DNA from: Actinomycetota bacterium
GTDB lineage: Bacteria; Cyanobacteriota; Vampirovibrionia; Obscuribacterales; Obscuribacteraceae
DNA length: 16,355 nucleotides
Direction: 5' to 3'
NCBI GenBank assembly: GCA_903970355.1
Contig: CAJCIF010000137.1
Coordinates: forward strand, 1-16,355
Shown: in pieces, positions 6,980 to 14,072 of the stretch
Position numbering within the stretch: position 1 is the stretch's first letter
Layout: every line of letters begins with the position of its first letter
Translations under genes and position numbers: made by a program
The notes under the pieces: model-generated
What the model was told of the DNA's origin: nothing
Databases searched by the model: none
The model's input: only the letters and a program-made list of their open reading frames with translations

Positions 6980-7640
6980 AGATGAGCCACAGATCCGCAG
7001 ATTTCTGCGCATTACGCTCGGTGATCACGGTTTCCGTCTGGTTGAATGCACAACTGCCGAGGAAGGGCTAAACCGCATACAAGCTAATCAACCCGCTCTT
7101 GTACTGCTTGATCTCGGTTTGCCTGATATGGACGGATTGGAAACAACGAAACTCATTCGTGAAAAATCCAGTGTGCCGATTATCGTAGTCTCAGCAAGAG
7201 ACCAGGAAGAACAAAAAATACGGGCTCTAGATAACGGAGCAGATGATTTCATCACGAAGCCTTTTGGTACCGGTGAACTCCTCGCTCGTATGCGAGCTGC
7301 CGTCCGACGAGCTAGTTCAAAAGGCGAAGAGAACAAAAATCAGATATTTACCGCTGATAACATCACGATCGATTTTGAACGGCGAATCGTCATGAAAGGA
7401 GATCAGGAAGTGCACCTGACCCCAAATGAATATGATTTGCTTGTGGTGCTGGTCGAAAACCCCGGTCGAGTGCTTACGCATCGGCAATTGCTGAAGCAAG
7501 TGTGGGGCGATCAGTACACAAACGAAACACATTACCTGCGCGTTTACATGGCGCAATTGCGACAAAAGCTGGAAGACGAACCGGCGCGCCCAAAACACCT
7601 TACTACCGAAGCTGGCGTAGGCTACCGCTTCCGGCCATAA
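6945..7640 (+). CDS. KdpE/OmpR-family response regulator
   Basis: Two-domain DNA-binding response regulator of 231 residues starting at GTG 6945, inside the 3' end of the kinase gene, with an AAAGGG element upstream. The receiver domain (about 6-120) has the acidic pair E12/D13, the phospho-acceptor D56 in LLDLGLPDMDG, S83 at the switch position and K105 in ITKPFG. The C-terminal winged helix (about 135-230) has typical OmpR features: HLTPNEYDLLVVLVENPGRV, HRQLLKQVWG, YLRVYMAQLRQKLE and GVGYRFRP. Overall pattern and pairing with a DUF4118 kinase resemble KdpE, but the regulated genes are unknown. The stop is directly followed by the end of the convergent minus-strand gene cluster. Confidence 0.92.
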   Translation: MQSIEPLVILIEDEPQIRRFLRITLGDHGFRLVECTTAEEGLNRIQANQPALVLLDLGLPDMDGLETTKLIREKSSVPIIVVSARDQEEQKIRALDNGADDFITKPFGTGELLARMRAAVRRASSKGEENKNQIFTADNITIDFERRIVMKGDQEVHLTPNEYDLLVVLVENPGRVLTHRQLLKQVWGDQYTNETHYLRVYMAQLRQKLEDEPARPKHLTTEAGVGYRFRP

Positions 7641-7659
7641 CTATCTCAAGATAAGCCGC

Positions 7660-8267
7660 TCAAGATAAATCATAAGTGTGGCCGCAATTGAGACAAAACG
7701 CGAATCCGCTTCTTGCTGCACCACATCTGGGACATTTTTCGCTGCTATTTGCGGGATCATTCGCAACGGGGGATGGATCGATAGTGGCTTGCACTGCGGT
7801 TTGCGGCGCAATTTCGGCGAGCGATTTAACCGGCATTTTTTTTCCGGCGATTTTTCTGGCGGCAATTCCGGCAGTATTTTTTCAGCTAACGGTTGTGCGA
7901 TTTTTATGACTGGCGCAGCTGCTGACATGTCCTCTATCACTTTTTTAGCCTGCCAAGTGCCATCTCCATCTGTCAAGCTCCAGCTGCCAGTGAGATGTGA
8001 TCCGTCAATCGATAAATCAGCAACACAATCAACAGAAGCATGTCCCGGAACTCGGAAATTCTTTGAGAATGTTAGACGTGAAAACTGGAAGGTGCCTTGA
8101 AAATCAAATTCTCCGGCTGCATTGCCGCCATCATTTCCAATGCCCGAGACTTGGCCATTTTTGCTGTTGGAAATCGATAGGCTGATGGGAGTATGAACTT
8201 TGCTTCCCGTTTTCGACATTTCACCCTGCCAGATGCCAATTAGGGTTATTTCTTCGTCTTCGTCCAC
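7660..8267 (-). CDS. Beta-rich domain plus C-terminal zinc ribbon, read through a -1 frameshift
   Basis: GTG at 8267 abuts the stop of the receiver gene. The first 144 codons encode a beta-rich domain (IGIWQGEM, QVSGIGNDGGNAAGEFDFQG, HLTGSWSLTDGDGTWQAKK), lipocalin-like in pattern, and a Pro/Glu linker (LPELPPEKSPEKK). If the zero frame is kept, translation runs to 7641 with an Arg-rich, low-quality tail of about 64 residues. If the frame moves by -1 in the A8 tract (7836-7843), 58 further residues follow: MPVKSLAEIAPQTAVQ, then KCPRCGAARSGFAFCLNCGH, ending at the stop at 7660-7662. That tail is a C-x2-C-x9-C-x2-C zinc ribbon and clearly the better protein. The tract contains A-AAA-AAA in the correct phase for -1 slippage. 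Programmed frameshift, recent mutation or assembly error are all possible. Last gene of a five-gene block; function unknown. Confidence 0.7.
7836..7843 (-). promoter_or_regulatory. A8 slippery tract (A-AAA-AAA), candidate -1 frameshift site
   Basis: On the coding (minus) strand the tract reads GAA-AAA-AAA-TGC in the zero frame, which contains the heptamer A-AAA-AAA in X-XXY-YYZ phase. Slipping back one base joins the beta-rich domain to the zinc-ribbon frame. I see no strong stem-loop directly downstream (only a weak CGGTT/AACCG pairing) and no Shine-Dalgarno-like stimulator upstream, so homopolymer indel remains a serious alternative. Confidence 0.5.
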
Positions 8268-8642
8268 TTAAGCCATCCAGCGATCGAGTGTTTTCTTTAG
8301 TGTTTCAATCATTACCGGTTTAAAAAGGTAATCGTTCATTCCTGCTTGAAAACATTGTTTGCGATCAGGATCCGCTGTAATTGCAATGATAGGAATTGCG
8401 GTCTGGTTGTTGGCCGTTTCCTGCGCGCGAATTGCTTTTGCTGTTTCGAGGCCACTCATTTTAGGCAAATGAATGTCCAGAAGCACAATTGAGTATTGGG
8501 AAGAACTGAACTTGCGCACAGCTTCCTCACCGTCTCTAGCGAATTCAGCTTTCAGACCTAGTTTAGATAACTGTTTGCTGACGAGGAATTGCAGACTTTC
8601 CTCGTCTTCAACGACTAAAACTAGTTTGTCAGGCTGCTGCAT
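8268..8642 (-). CDS. Single-domain response regulator (CheY-like receiver)
   Basis: A stand-alone receiver of 124 residues starting at ATG 8642. Key residues are all present: acidic pocket E12, D13 and E14, phospho-acceptor D56 in VLLDIHLPKMSG, T89 in IIAITAD and K108 in YLFKPV. The sequence ends directly after helix 5, with no output domain, so it must act through protein contacts, for example as a relay or as a separated receiver of the adjacent kinase. It overlaps the 3' end of the kinase gene by 22 nt and abuts the next gene, so all three are almost certainly co-translated. The receiver is of the kind usually fused to hybrid kinases (MSGLETAKAIR, ADPDRKQCFQAGMNDYLFKP), suggesting a split hybrid kinase. 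Confidence 0.92.
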   Translation of the reverse strand: MQQPDKLVLVVEDEESLQFLVSKQLSKLGLKAEFARDGEEAVRKFSSSQYSIVLLDIHLPKMSGLETAKAIRAQETANNQTAIPIIAITADPDRKQCFQAGMNDYLFKPVMIETLKKTLDRWMA

Positions 8643-10036
8643 TTAGCGGTCGTACCTAATGCCAGTGGAATTTCAAACCAGAACGTTGAGCCTTTATCTT
8701 TTTCGCTGAGTGCCCCGATTTGGCCACCCATTAGTTCGACCAATTCTTTACTGATCGATAGACCAAGTCCGACTCCATCATGCTTATGCACAGAGGTCTC
8801 TTCAACTTGCACAAAAGCTTGAAAAAGCGTTTTAAGATCTTCAGGTCCGATGCCGACTCCAGTATCAACAACTTCAAATCTAACTACAAGTTTAGCGTCT
8901 TCTTCTCCGGTTGTGGCCGCTTTTACTGTAAGACCACCTTCATTTGTATACTTCACAGCATTTTGAACTAGATTTAGAAGAATCTGTCTAATTCGGTCGG
9001 GATCTCCGCAAACGTTTTGAGAGGCTAACTGTTCCGGAATTTCCACAGACAAGCTCAGTCCTTTGGCAGCTGCTGCTGCACTCACCGAGCGTGCCACAGA
9101 GTCCACAATGCTCTTGAGTTCGAACTCTTTATTGTTAAGACTGAATTTTCCAGAATCAATTTTCGAGAGATCGAGAAGATCATTCAGAATATTCAAAATG
9201 TTATGGCCGGAATCATAAATGTGTTCCATTATTTCGATTGATTCCTTGTTTGGCTCGGACAATTTCAGTATTTCCGCAAGTCCAATAATGCCGCTTATTG
9301 GTGTCCTTATTTCATGACTGACATTGGCGATAAAGCGCGCCTTTGTTGTGTTGGCGAGTAATGCCTCATTACGTGCATGCACAAGTTCTGAGTTGATCCT
9401 GTTTTGTTCGGAAAGATAGTGCCGCGTAGTACGAGACATCAAGAAAAGCGTTGCAACGATGCTTGCGGCTAAGATAGCTAAGACAAATTCAGTGTAAGTA
9501 GTATCTCGCGAGACATCCTTTTCCCGAATGGCAAGAAACGCTTCTTCGCGCTCCAGCAAAGTGGCGATCAGCTGCCTGACTTCAAGCAATGATTCAATGT
9601 TTCTTCCGCGTGAGCTAAGAGGCATGTGCAGGGCTTCAGGGTGCTTCATTTTTAGATCGATAACAGATCTACCGAAGGCAATTCTCTCTTCGGAAAGTCT
9701 GGAGAGGGAATCTATGAGGGAATACTCTTCCTTGTTGTTTTTAACTAGATCGGCCAACTTACTAATGTGTTGCGGCACATTTTTGGCTTCCGAAATAAAT
9801 AGATCGATGTGATGGGGATCGGCATTGAGAAAATAGGCTCTGGCAAAGATGTCGCAGCTCACAACAGAAATTAAAACCTGTTGTCCCTCTTTCATGACGT
9901 TGAGGGTATGTTTAACCCAAAGATGAGCTGCCACTAAATGTGATATCAAAATAACTGTGGTCAGCAACATGCTCAGACAAAATACTCCAATGAGCGAGAG
10001 CGACCAATTTTGTTTTTCTACATAACTTCTGGGCAA
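8621..10036 (-). CDS. CHASE3-domain membrane sensor histidine kinase
   Basis: About 471 residues. Two TTG starts are possible (10042 and 10036); AGGAG lies only 2 nt before the first but 8 nt before the second, so 10036 is preferred. Counting from 10042, the domains are: membrane helix 1 (about 14-40, LIGVFCLSMLLTTVILISHLV), an extracytoplasmic CHASE3-type helical sensor (about 45-180, with FARAYFLNADPHHIDLF), membrane helix 2 (about 184-203), a signalling helix, HisKA with H243 in NVSHEIRTP, and HATPase with NLVQNAVKYTNEGG, DTGVGIGPED and GVGLGLSISKEL. Its HisKA/HATPase resembles that of hybrid kinases, and the missing receiver is supplied by the overlapping next gene. It begins under 50 nt after the caspase-like gene. 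The ligand is unknown. Confidence 0.92.
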   Translation of the reverse strand: MPRSYVEKQNWSLSLIGVFCLSMLLTTVILISHLVAAHLWVKHTLNVMKEGQQVLISVVSCDIFARAYFLNADPHHIDLFISEAKNVPQHISKLADLVKNNKEEYSLIDSLSRLSEERIAFGRSVIDLKMKHPEALHMPLSSRGRNIESLLEVRQLIATLLEREEAFLAIREKDVSRDTTYTEFVLAILAASIVATLFLMSRTTRHYLSEQNRINSELVHARNEALLANTTKARFIANVSHEIRTPISGIIGLAEILKLSEPNKESIEIMEHIYDSGHNILNILNDLLDLSKIDSGKFSLNNKEFELKSIVDSVARSVSAAAAAKGLSLSVEIPEQLASQNVCGDPDRIRQILLNLVQNAVKYTNEGGLTVKAATTGEEDAKLVVRFEVVDTGVGIGPEDLKTLFQAFVQVEETSVHKHDGVGLGLSISKELVELMGGQIGALSEKDKGSTFWFEIPLALGTTAKCSSLTN

Positions 10037-10083
10037 ATCCAAAACTCCTAGCTCAGCAGTACTCGAAAGCCTTGCTATTACTA

Positions 10084-11820
10084 TTATCGCAAAGAATCGA
10101 GACGCTTCTTCGCTTCCGTTCGTCTGTCGTCAGAAGGTGACGAAACCTGCAAAAACGCCTGCAACTCCCTGCTTTCCTCCTTGGCATTGCCCATGCTTGC
10201 AAGAACATGGCTCAGGCAGTAGTGGGCGTCTGCGTTATTGGAATCAACTCGTAAAGCAGCACGATAAGCCGCGGCACTACCGGGCTGATCGCCGGATAAA
10301 AGCCGGTTTGCAGCAAGATTGAGGTGAGCCGACATTAGCAAAGGATCAAGGCGAACAGCTTCCTCAGACTGCTTGATAGCAGATTCGATTTCGCCTGAGC
10401 GGCCAAGCGCGTATGAAAGTCGATCGTGCAGAGCAGCAGAACTTGGATAAAGAGCAAGAGCGGTTTGGTAGTGTTTGATCGCTTCTGTATAATTTGCATC
10501 CTGCACGTCGAGATTGGCAAGTGCTACCAGAGCTGTGCGATTCTTGTCATCTGCCAAGACCGCTTTATTGAGTTCTTCTCTTGCTTTTGTTTTGTCGCCA
10601 GTTTTGGTCAGCACCCTGGCGTAATTCGTGCGAGAAAGCGAATCAGCCGGACTGAGCTTAATAGCCCGGCTGTAAAGATCGGCTGACTTTTCGAAGTCAC
10701 GCTTCAGCGCTAGTACGGATGCATAGTCGCAAAGAGCATCGACATATTCCGGATCTACTTTGAGAGCCGATTCATAGTTAGTAATGGCATCATCCAGGTT
10801 ACCGCCAATGACAGACTGATTTGCTTTTAAATAGTAGCTTTCCGCTGCCAGGAACCGGCTTACTTTCGGCGGCACTCCCTTCTGTCTTTCAGTTTCGGGG
10901 GCACCTAATATTAGAGGCTTACCTGTCCAGGCGCTCTTCATCACAGGTGTTTGAGCTCGGTTTGCCCCTTCCTTTGCGGTATCGAATTCGGTAGCATCCC
11001 TGGCCTTTGAAAATGCCTCTTGAAGGGTGACCAGGCCGTTGTTTTGGCGCAGCGCCGCAATCAGATTTTTGGAGAAGCTGGCACTCCAGGTAATTTGTTC
11101 CGGACGGCTCGACGAAAGGATCACATATCCTTCGCCCGCGGAAAGTTGGTCCAAATCAACGTTATAAGTTGTTCCCAAAGATTTGGATCCAGCCGTTAAC
11201 TCGGCTGCACCGCTATAACAAGCTTGCAAAATTAGAACTATGCGCTTTGCTTTTACGTTGTGCTTGATTGAATCCATGAGATCTTGCATTGAAAGACAAG
11301 TGCTGTACACGTTATCGAGCGCGCAATCATAGGCGCAAAGATAGGCTTTGCCATCCGTCGTAGGAAAGCTCAGGGTTGAGATAAATACAACCACCAGATC
11401 ATCGGGTCCGGTCAGGCTTCCCAACCAGGAGTTCCCGAAACTCGTCATGATATTTTGTTTTGTGGCATTGCTATTCACGAGCAATCGAACATGATCTTTT
11501 TCGAAGCGACCGACTGCCGGATCAACTGCGTACTCGTAAAGATCTTCGGCAGATTTATCCATTGAAAAAGGGCTTTCCAGGCGCTTTTCTCTGTATTTGC
11601 TTGCCCCCACTATTACCATCCATTTGCTGCCAATGGCACGATTTGGAGATTGTGCATCGGATTTCAAATCTTGAATTTTGGTCCAATCGAATTTTGAATC
11701 TGATGACGATTGCGCACAGGCAAACTGGCTCGAATGGATCATGATAACGAGCAAAAGGCATGACACAATGCGGTTTTTAGAGATGGGTAAGGGCAATATC
11801 CACCGAGAAGGCATCGGCAC
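10084..11820 (-). CDS. Exported caspase-fold (C14) protein with TPR repeats, catalytic His lost
   Basis: 578 residues from GTG 11820, with AGAGGA just upstream; ATG at 11814 is an alternative. A signal peptide spans about 13-37 (NRIVSCLLLVIMIHSSQFACAQ). Residues about 65-310 form a caspase/metacaspase p20-like domain: WMVIVGASKY, DLVVVFIST, then LILQACYSGAA carrying the nucleophile Cys (C201), and GYVILSSSRPEQ. Active relatives read IST-His-Gly after the hydrophobic strand; here it is T149-L150-S151, so the catalytic His is replaced and peptidase activity is doubtful. Residues about 331-575 form roughly six or seven TPR units (for example NLDDAITNYESALKVDPEY and EIESAIKQSEEAVRLDPLL), a protein-binding scaffold. 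The start overlaps the hydrolase gene by 44 nt, and the frame ends in four consecutive stop codons (10075-10086). Confidence 0.88.
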   Translation of the reverse strand: MPMPSRWILPLPISKNRIVSCLLLVIMIHSSQFACAQSSSDSKFDWTKIQDLKSDAQSPNRAIGSKWMVIVGASKYREKRLESPFSMDKSAEDLYEYAVDPAVGRFEKDHVRLLVNSNATKQNIMTSFGNSWLGSLTGPDDLVVVFISTLSFPTTDGKAYLCAYDCALDNVYSTCLSMQDLMDSIKHNVKAKRIVLILQACYSGAAELTAGSKSLGTTYNVDLDQLSAGEGYVILSSSRPEQITWSASFSKNLIAALRQNNGLVTLQEAFSKARDATEFDTAKEGANRAQTPVMKSAWTGKPLILGAPETERQKGVPPKVSRFLAAESYYLKANQSVIGGNLDDAITNYESALKVDPEYVDALCDYASVLALKRDFEKSADLYSRAIKLSPADSLSRTNYARVLTKTGDKTKAREELNKAVLADDKNRTALVALANLDVQDANYTEAIKHYQTALALYPSSAALHDRLSYALGRSGEIESAIKQSEEAVRLDPLLMSAHLNLAANRLLSGDQPGSAAAYRAALRVDSNNADAHYCLSHVLASMGNAKEESRELQAFLQVSSPSDDRRTEAKKRLDSLR

Positions 11821-13351
11821 TATCCTCTTGAGTTAGTCGAACGAGACTTTTGTTTATAGAATTTTGGACAGCAAAGCGGGCAGATTGAACATTGGTTTTA
11901 GAAAATTCAGTTGGCATGATTACCGGATCAGGATCGTCCCAGGTTAGTTGCATGCGCGTTGGCACAAGATCTTTGGAGCCGGATCGATCCGATGATATGT
12001 AAGCAAGTACAGGGTTTGCTGGAGCAACTAAATCTATCGGTTTGCGCGAAAATATCAAACTGACGATTTCTACTCCGGGATGCTCATCAAACTTCAACCA
12101 GGCTTTTGTAGGCAACGCATAATCCAGGCCAACTGAAAGCATATTGGCTAAACCGGTCTGTACTTCTGGAAAGAGTACTGCTTTTTTACCTGTGCTGCTT
12201 TGCTTCATCACTATGTACGCATAGCCATCGGAAGCGGGCAGGAAGTGGAATCGAATTGCATCGCCGCTTTTAAAAACACTTTTATTGTTGCAGCGGTAAA
12301 TAGTGCCATCACGCAAAAGTTCTATCCAATAGCCAAGGCTGATTTTTGCTTGCGGAGTTGTACTGTCTTCAGTTTTGATTACTGGTTTTGGATCGACAGA
12401 CGGTGTTGACGCGGTTTTGAGATCGCCAGGTTTGGTGCGCTCCCGAAGCGTGTCTGCAGACTCTTTGCTCAACAATGTATGGGAAAGCCAAGTTTCTACG
12501 AATGCGATATCGTCAGTTTTGAATTGTGATTCTTCAAAGATGAGGTGTTCGGCCGATTTGCTGAAAACGAGTTCTTTTTCCGGAGTGGACAGGCTTTCAT
12601 AGAGCTTCCAGGTGCCAGCCGGTCTCACGAGCTTATCGTGCATACCTTGCACAAAGAGCACTGGTGTATTGGAAATATTTTCAGCGCACTCAAAATTCTT
12701 GTTCATGAAAGCTTGAAAATCCATCAACTCTTTTGGCGATAACTCCATTCTTGCAAGCGGATCTTCTTCCCAAGTTTTGCGCAAATCTTCATTTTGAGTT
12801 GCTTGTTTTACGACGCCCCGACCAACATTCATATCGCCGTGAAAACCATTCAATAACGCATGAATGCCCACCTTCAATTCTTCTTCACTTTGACCAAACC
12901 GATCGCCTGCTGGAACGGATGCTATCAACCCAGAAACGAGATTCGGATACAAAGAAGTGGCGTGCAAAGCAACTGCCCCTCCCATGGATTCACCGAGAAG
13001 AACGACTGGCAGGTTGGGATGTTCTTTGTGTATAAACTCTAGAGTATTCTTAACTTCGTTGAGAGCGGCTGGAAAGTCGATTCTGGAAGAGCCGCTTTGC
13101 TTTTGCAGTTCACCGAAACCAGGCATGTCGATGGCGTAAACAATCAAACCGTCTTTCGCCAGGCGTTCACCCAAGCCGGAATAATTCCCCTTGTGCAAAC
13201 CAAGACCATGCAAACAAAGGATGACGGCAAGCGGTTTAACCTTGTCGCTTTTCCAACAAACTTCTGGTGTAGAAAATTGTGTAGCCAACGCAACGGCAGG
13301 CAAAGCCGTAAGTATTGCAATTGCAATTGCTACCAAATGTCGATATGACAT
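11777..13351 (-). CDS. Exported alpha/beta hydrolase (lysophospholipase / S33 type) with C-terminal DUF4384-like domain
   Basis: 524 residues from ATG 13351, which has GGGAG 6 nt upstream; the adjacent ATG 13354 is also possible, and the longer frame to 13450 lacks start signals. A signal peptide is clear (MSYRHLVAIAIAILTALPAVALA). Residues about 35-295 are an alpha/beta hydrolase of the monoacylglycerol lipase / PldB type: oxyanion region LCLHGLGLHKGNY, nucleophile S122 in LLGESMGGAV, acid D239 in VQGMHDKLVRP and H269 in SAEHLIF. A low-complexity linker follows (about 296-336), then a beta-rich domain (about 339-437, GYWIELLRDGTIYRCNN to GVEIVSLIFSRKP) resembling DUF4384, which in other bacteria often accompanies caspase domains. 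First gene of the block and overlapping the caspase-like gene, it probably acts with it outside the cytoplasm, on an acyl ester or peptide substrate not known here. Confidence 0.88.
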   Translation of the reverse strand: MSYRHLVAIAIAILTALPAVALATQFSTPEVCWKSDKVKPLAVILCLHGLGLHKGNYSGLGERLAKDGLIVYAIDMPGFGELQKQSGSSRIDFPAALNEVKNTLEFIHKEHPNLPVVLLGESMGGAVALHATSLYPNLVSGLIASVPAGDRFGQSEEELKVGIHALLNGFHGDMNVGRGVVKQATQNEDLRKTWEEDPLARMELSPKELMDFQAFMNKNFECAENISNTPVLFVQGMHDKLVRPAGTWKLYESLSTPEKELVFSKSAEHLIFEESQFKTDDIAFVETWLSHTLLSKESADTLRERTKPGDLKTASTPSVDPKPVIKTEDSTTPQAKISLGYWIELLRDGTIYRCNNKSVFKSGDAIRFHFLPASDGYAYIVMKQSSTGKKAVLFPEVQTGLANMLSVGLDYALPTKAWLKFDEHPGVEIVSLIFSRKPIDLVAPANPVLAYISSDRSGSKDLVPTRMQLTWDDPDPVIMPTEFSKTNVQSARFAVQNSINKSLVRLTQEDSADAFSVDIALTHL

Positions 13352-13470
13352 CATATGCTCCCAAAAGAATTCTTCCCTGGCAATTTCATCTACCGTAAGG
13401 GCATAGGAATTAGGAGGAGTTTTGCAATAAAATCTTGAAGCTGATGTCATAGCTCAATAATGGAGGGCGC

Positions 13471-13911
13471 ATGCCGATCACGTCTTTGAACCATTACATG
13501 ATAGTTTCGAAGGATCTGGAGCGCTCGAAAGACTTTTATTGCCAGGTCCTAGGCATGGAAGTGGCGGATCGCCCTGATTTCGGATTTCGAGGCTATTGGC
13601 TCAAATCAGGTCAGGATGTTTGCGTTCATCTCGCTTCCCAAGACCCTGATGAAAATCGCGATCGATATCTTCTCAAAAAGCATCCGAATGGCACAACAGG
13701 CTCGGGGTCGATCGATCACATTGCGTTTTTGGCAAAAGACCCCGAAGCTGTACAAAGAACTATTAAGAACCACAATCTCCAATTCGACTTCAGGAGTTTG
13801 CCGGATGCAAAACTATTTCAAATCTTTCTCAAAGATCCGGACGACGTCACAATTGAGCTCAACTTCTTTGGCGAAGTAATCGACGAAACCGAATGGCGAA
13901 ATCGGCTTTGA
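13471..13911 (+). CDS. VOC-family metalloprotein (glyoxalase / dioxygenase superfamily)
   Basis: 146 residues from ATG 13471, with GGAGG a few bases upstream. The sequence shows the paired beta-alpha-beta-beta-beta modules of the vicinal oxygen chelate fold: LNHYMIVSKDLERSKDFYCQVLGMEV in the first half and IDHIAFLAKDPEAVQRTI with KDPDDVTIELNFF in the second. Candidate metal ligands are H8, H53 (VCVHL), H83 (IDHIAF) and E129 (TIELNF). This arrangement occurs in glyoxalase I, fosfomycin-resistance proteins and extradiol dioxygenases; the sequence does not let me pick a substrate. It is divergent from the hydrolase cluster, with about 120 nt between the starts, and is followed by an AT-rich gap before the end of prfB. 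Confidence 0.88.
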   Translation: MPITSLNHYMIVSKDLERSKDFYCQVLGMEVADRPDFGFRGYWLKSGQDVCVHLASQDPDENRDRYLLKKHPNGTTGSGSIDHIAFLAKDPEAVQRTIKNHNLQFDFRSLPDAKLFQIFLKDPDDVTIELNFFGEVIDETEWRNRL

Positions 13912-13973
13912 AATGTGGTACCGCATATAGTATCGCTGACTCGCTCTGCTCCTTCCCAAATTTTTTCAAACAA

Positions 13974-13996
13974 ATATACTAAATAAAATAGTATAT
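13974..13996. repeat. AT-rich inverted repeat between convergent genes
   Basis: ATATACTA (13974-13981) and TAGTATAT (13989-13996) are perfect 8-bp arms around AATAAAA. It lies in the convergent gap between the VOC gene and prfB. The stem is too AT-rich for a confident terminator, although a T6 run at 13961-13966 is nearby. Confidence 0.4.
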
Positions 13997-14010
13997 CCAC
14001 AGCTCGGTCA

Positions 14011-14053
14011 TGGTCCCAATTTTAGCCAGGGCGGGATAGTCCCAAATTTGATC
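14011..14053. repeat. Pair of 17-bp direct repeats with 26-bp period, insertion-sequence-end-like
   Basis: TGGTCCCAATTTTAGCC (14011-14027) and TAGTCCCAAATTTGATC (14037-14053) match at 13 of 17 positions and start 26 bp apart, the same period as the repeat pair at 215-260. They sit just after the 3' end of prfB. This resembles the repeated terminal motifs of IS21-like elements, here as a lone end without transposase; that reading is inference. Confidence 0.45.
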
Positions 14054-14072
14054 TAATTTCGGTCCTTGGCAA

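Noticed and set aside
7678..8100. Plus-strand open frame opposite the beta/zinc-ribbon gene
   Set aside because: Its Cys and Gly residues come from the reverse complement of the zinc-ribbon and linker codons; no ribosome binding site.
13352..13450. N-terminal extension of the alpha/beta hydrolase to 13450
   Set aside because: No start signal there, and GGGAG plus a signal peptide directly follow at 13351-13362.
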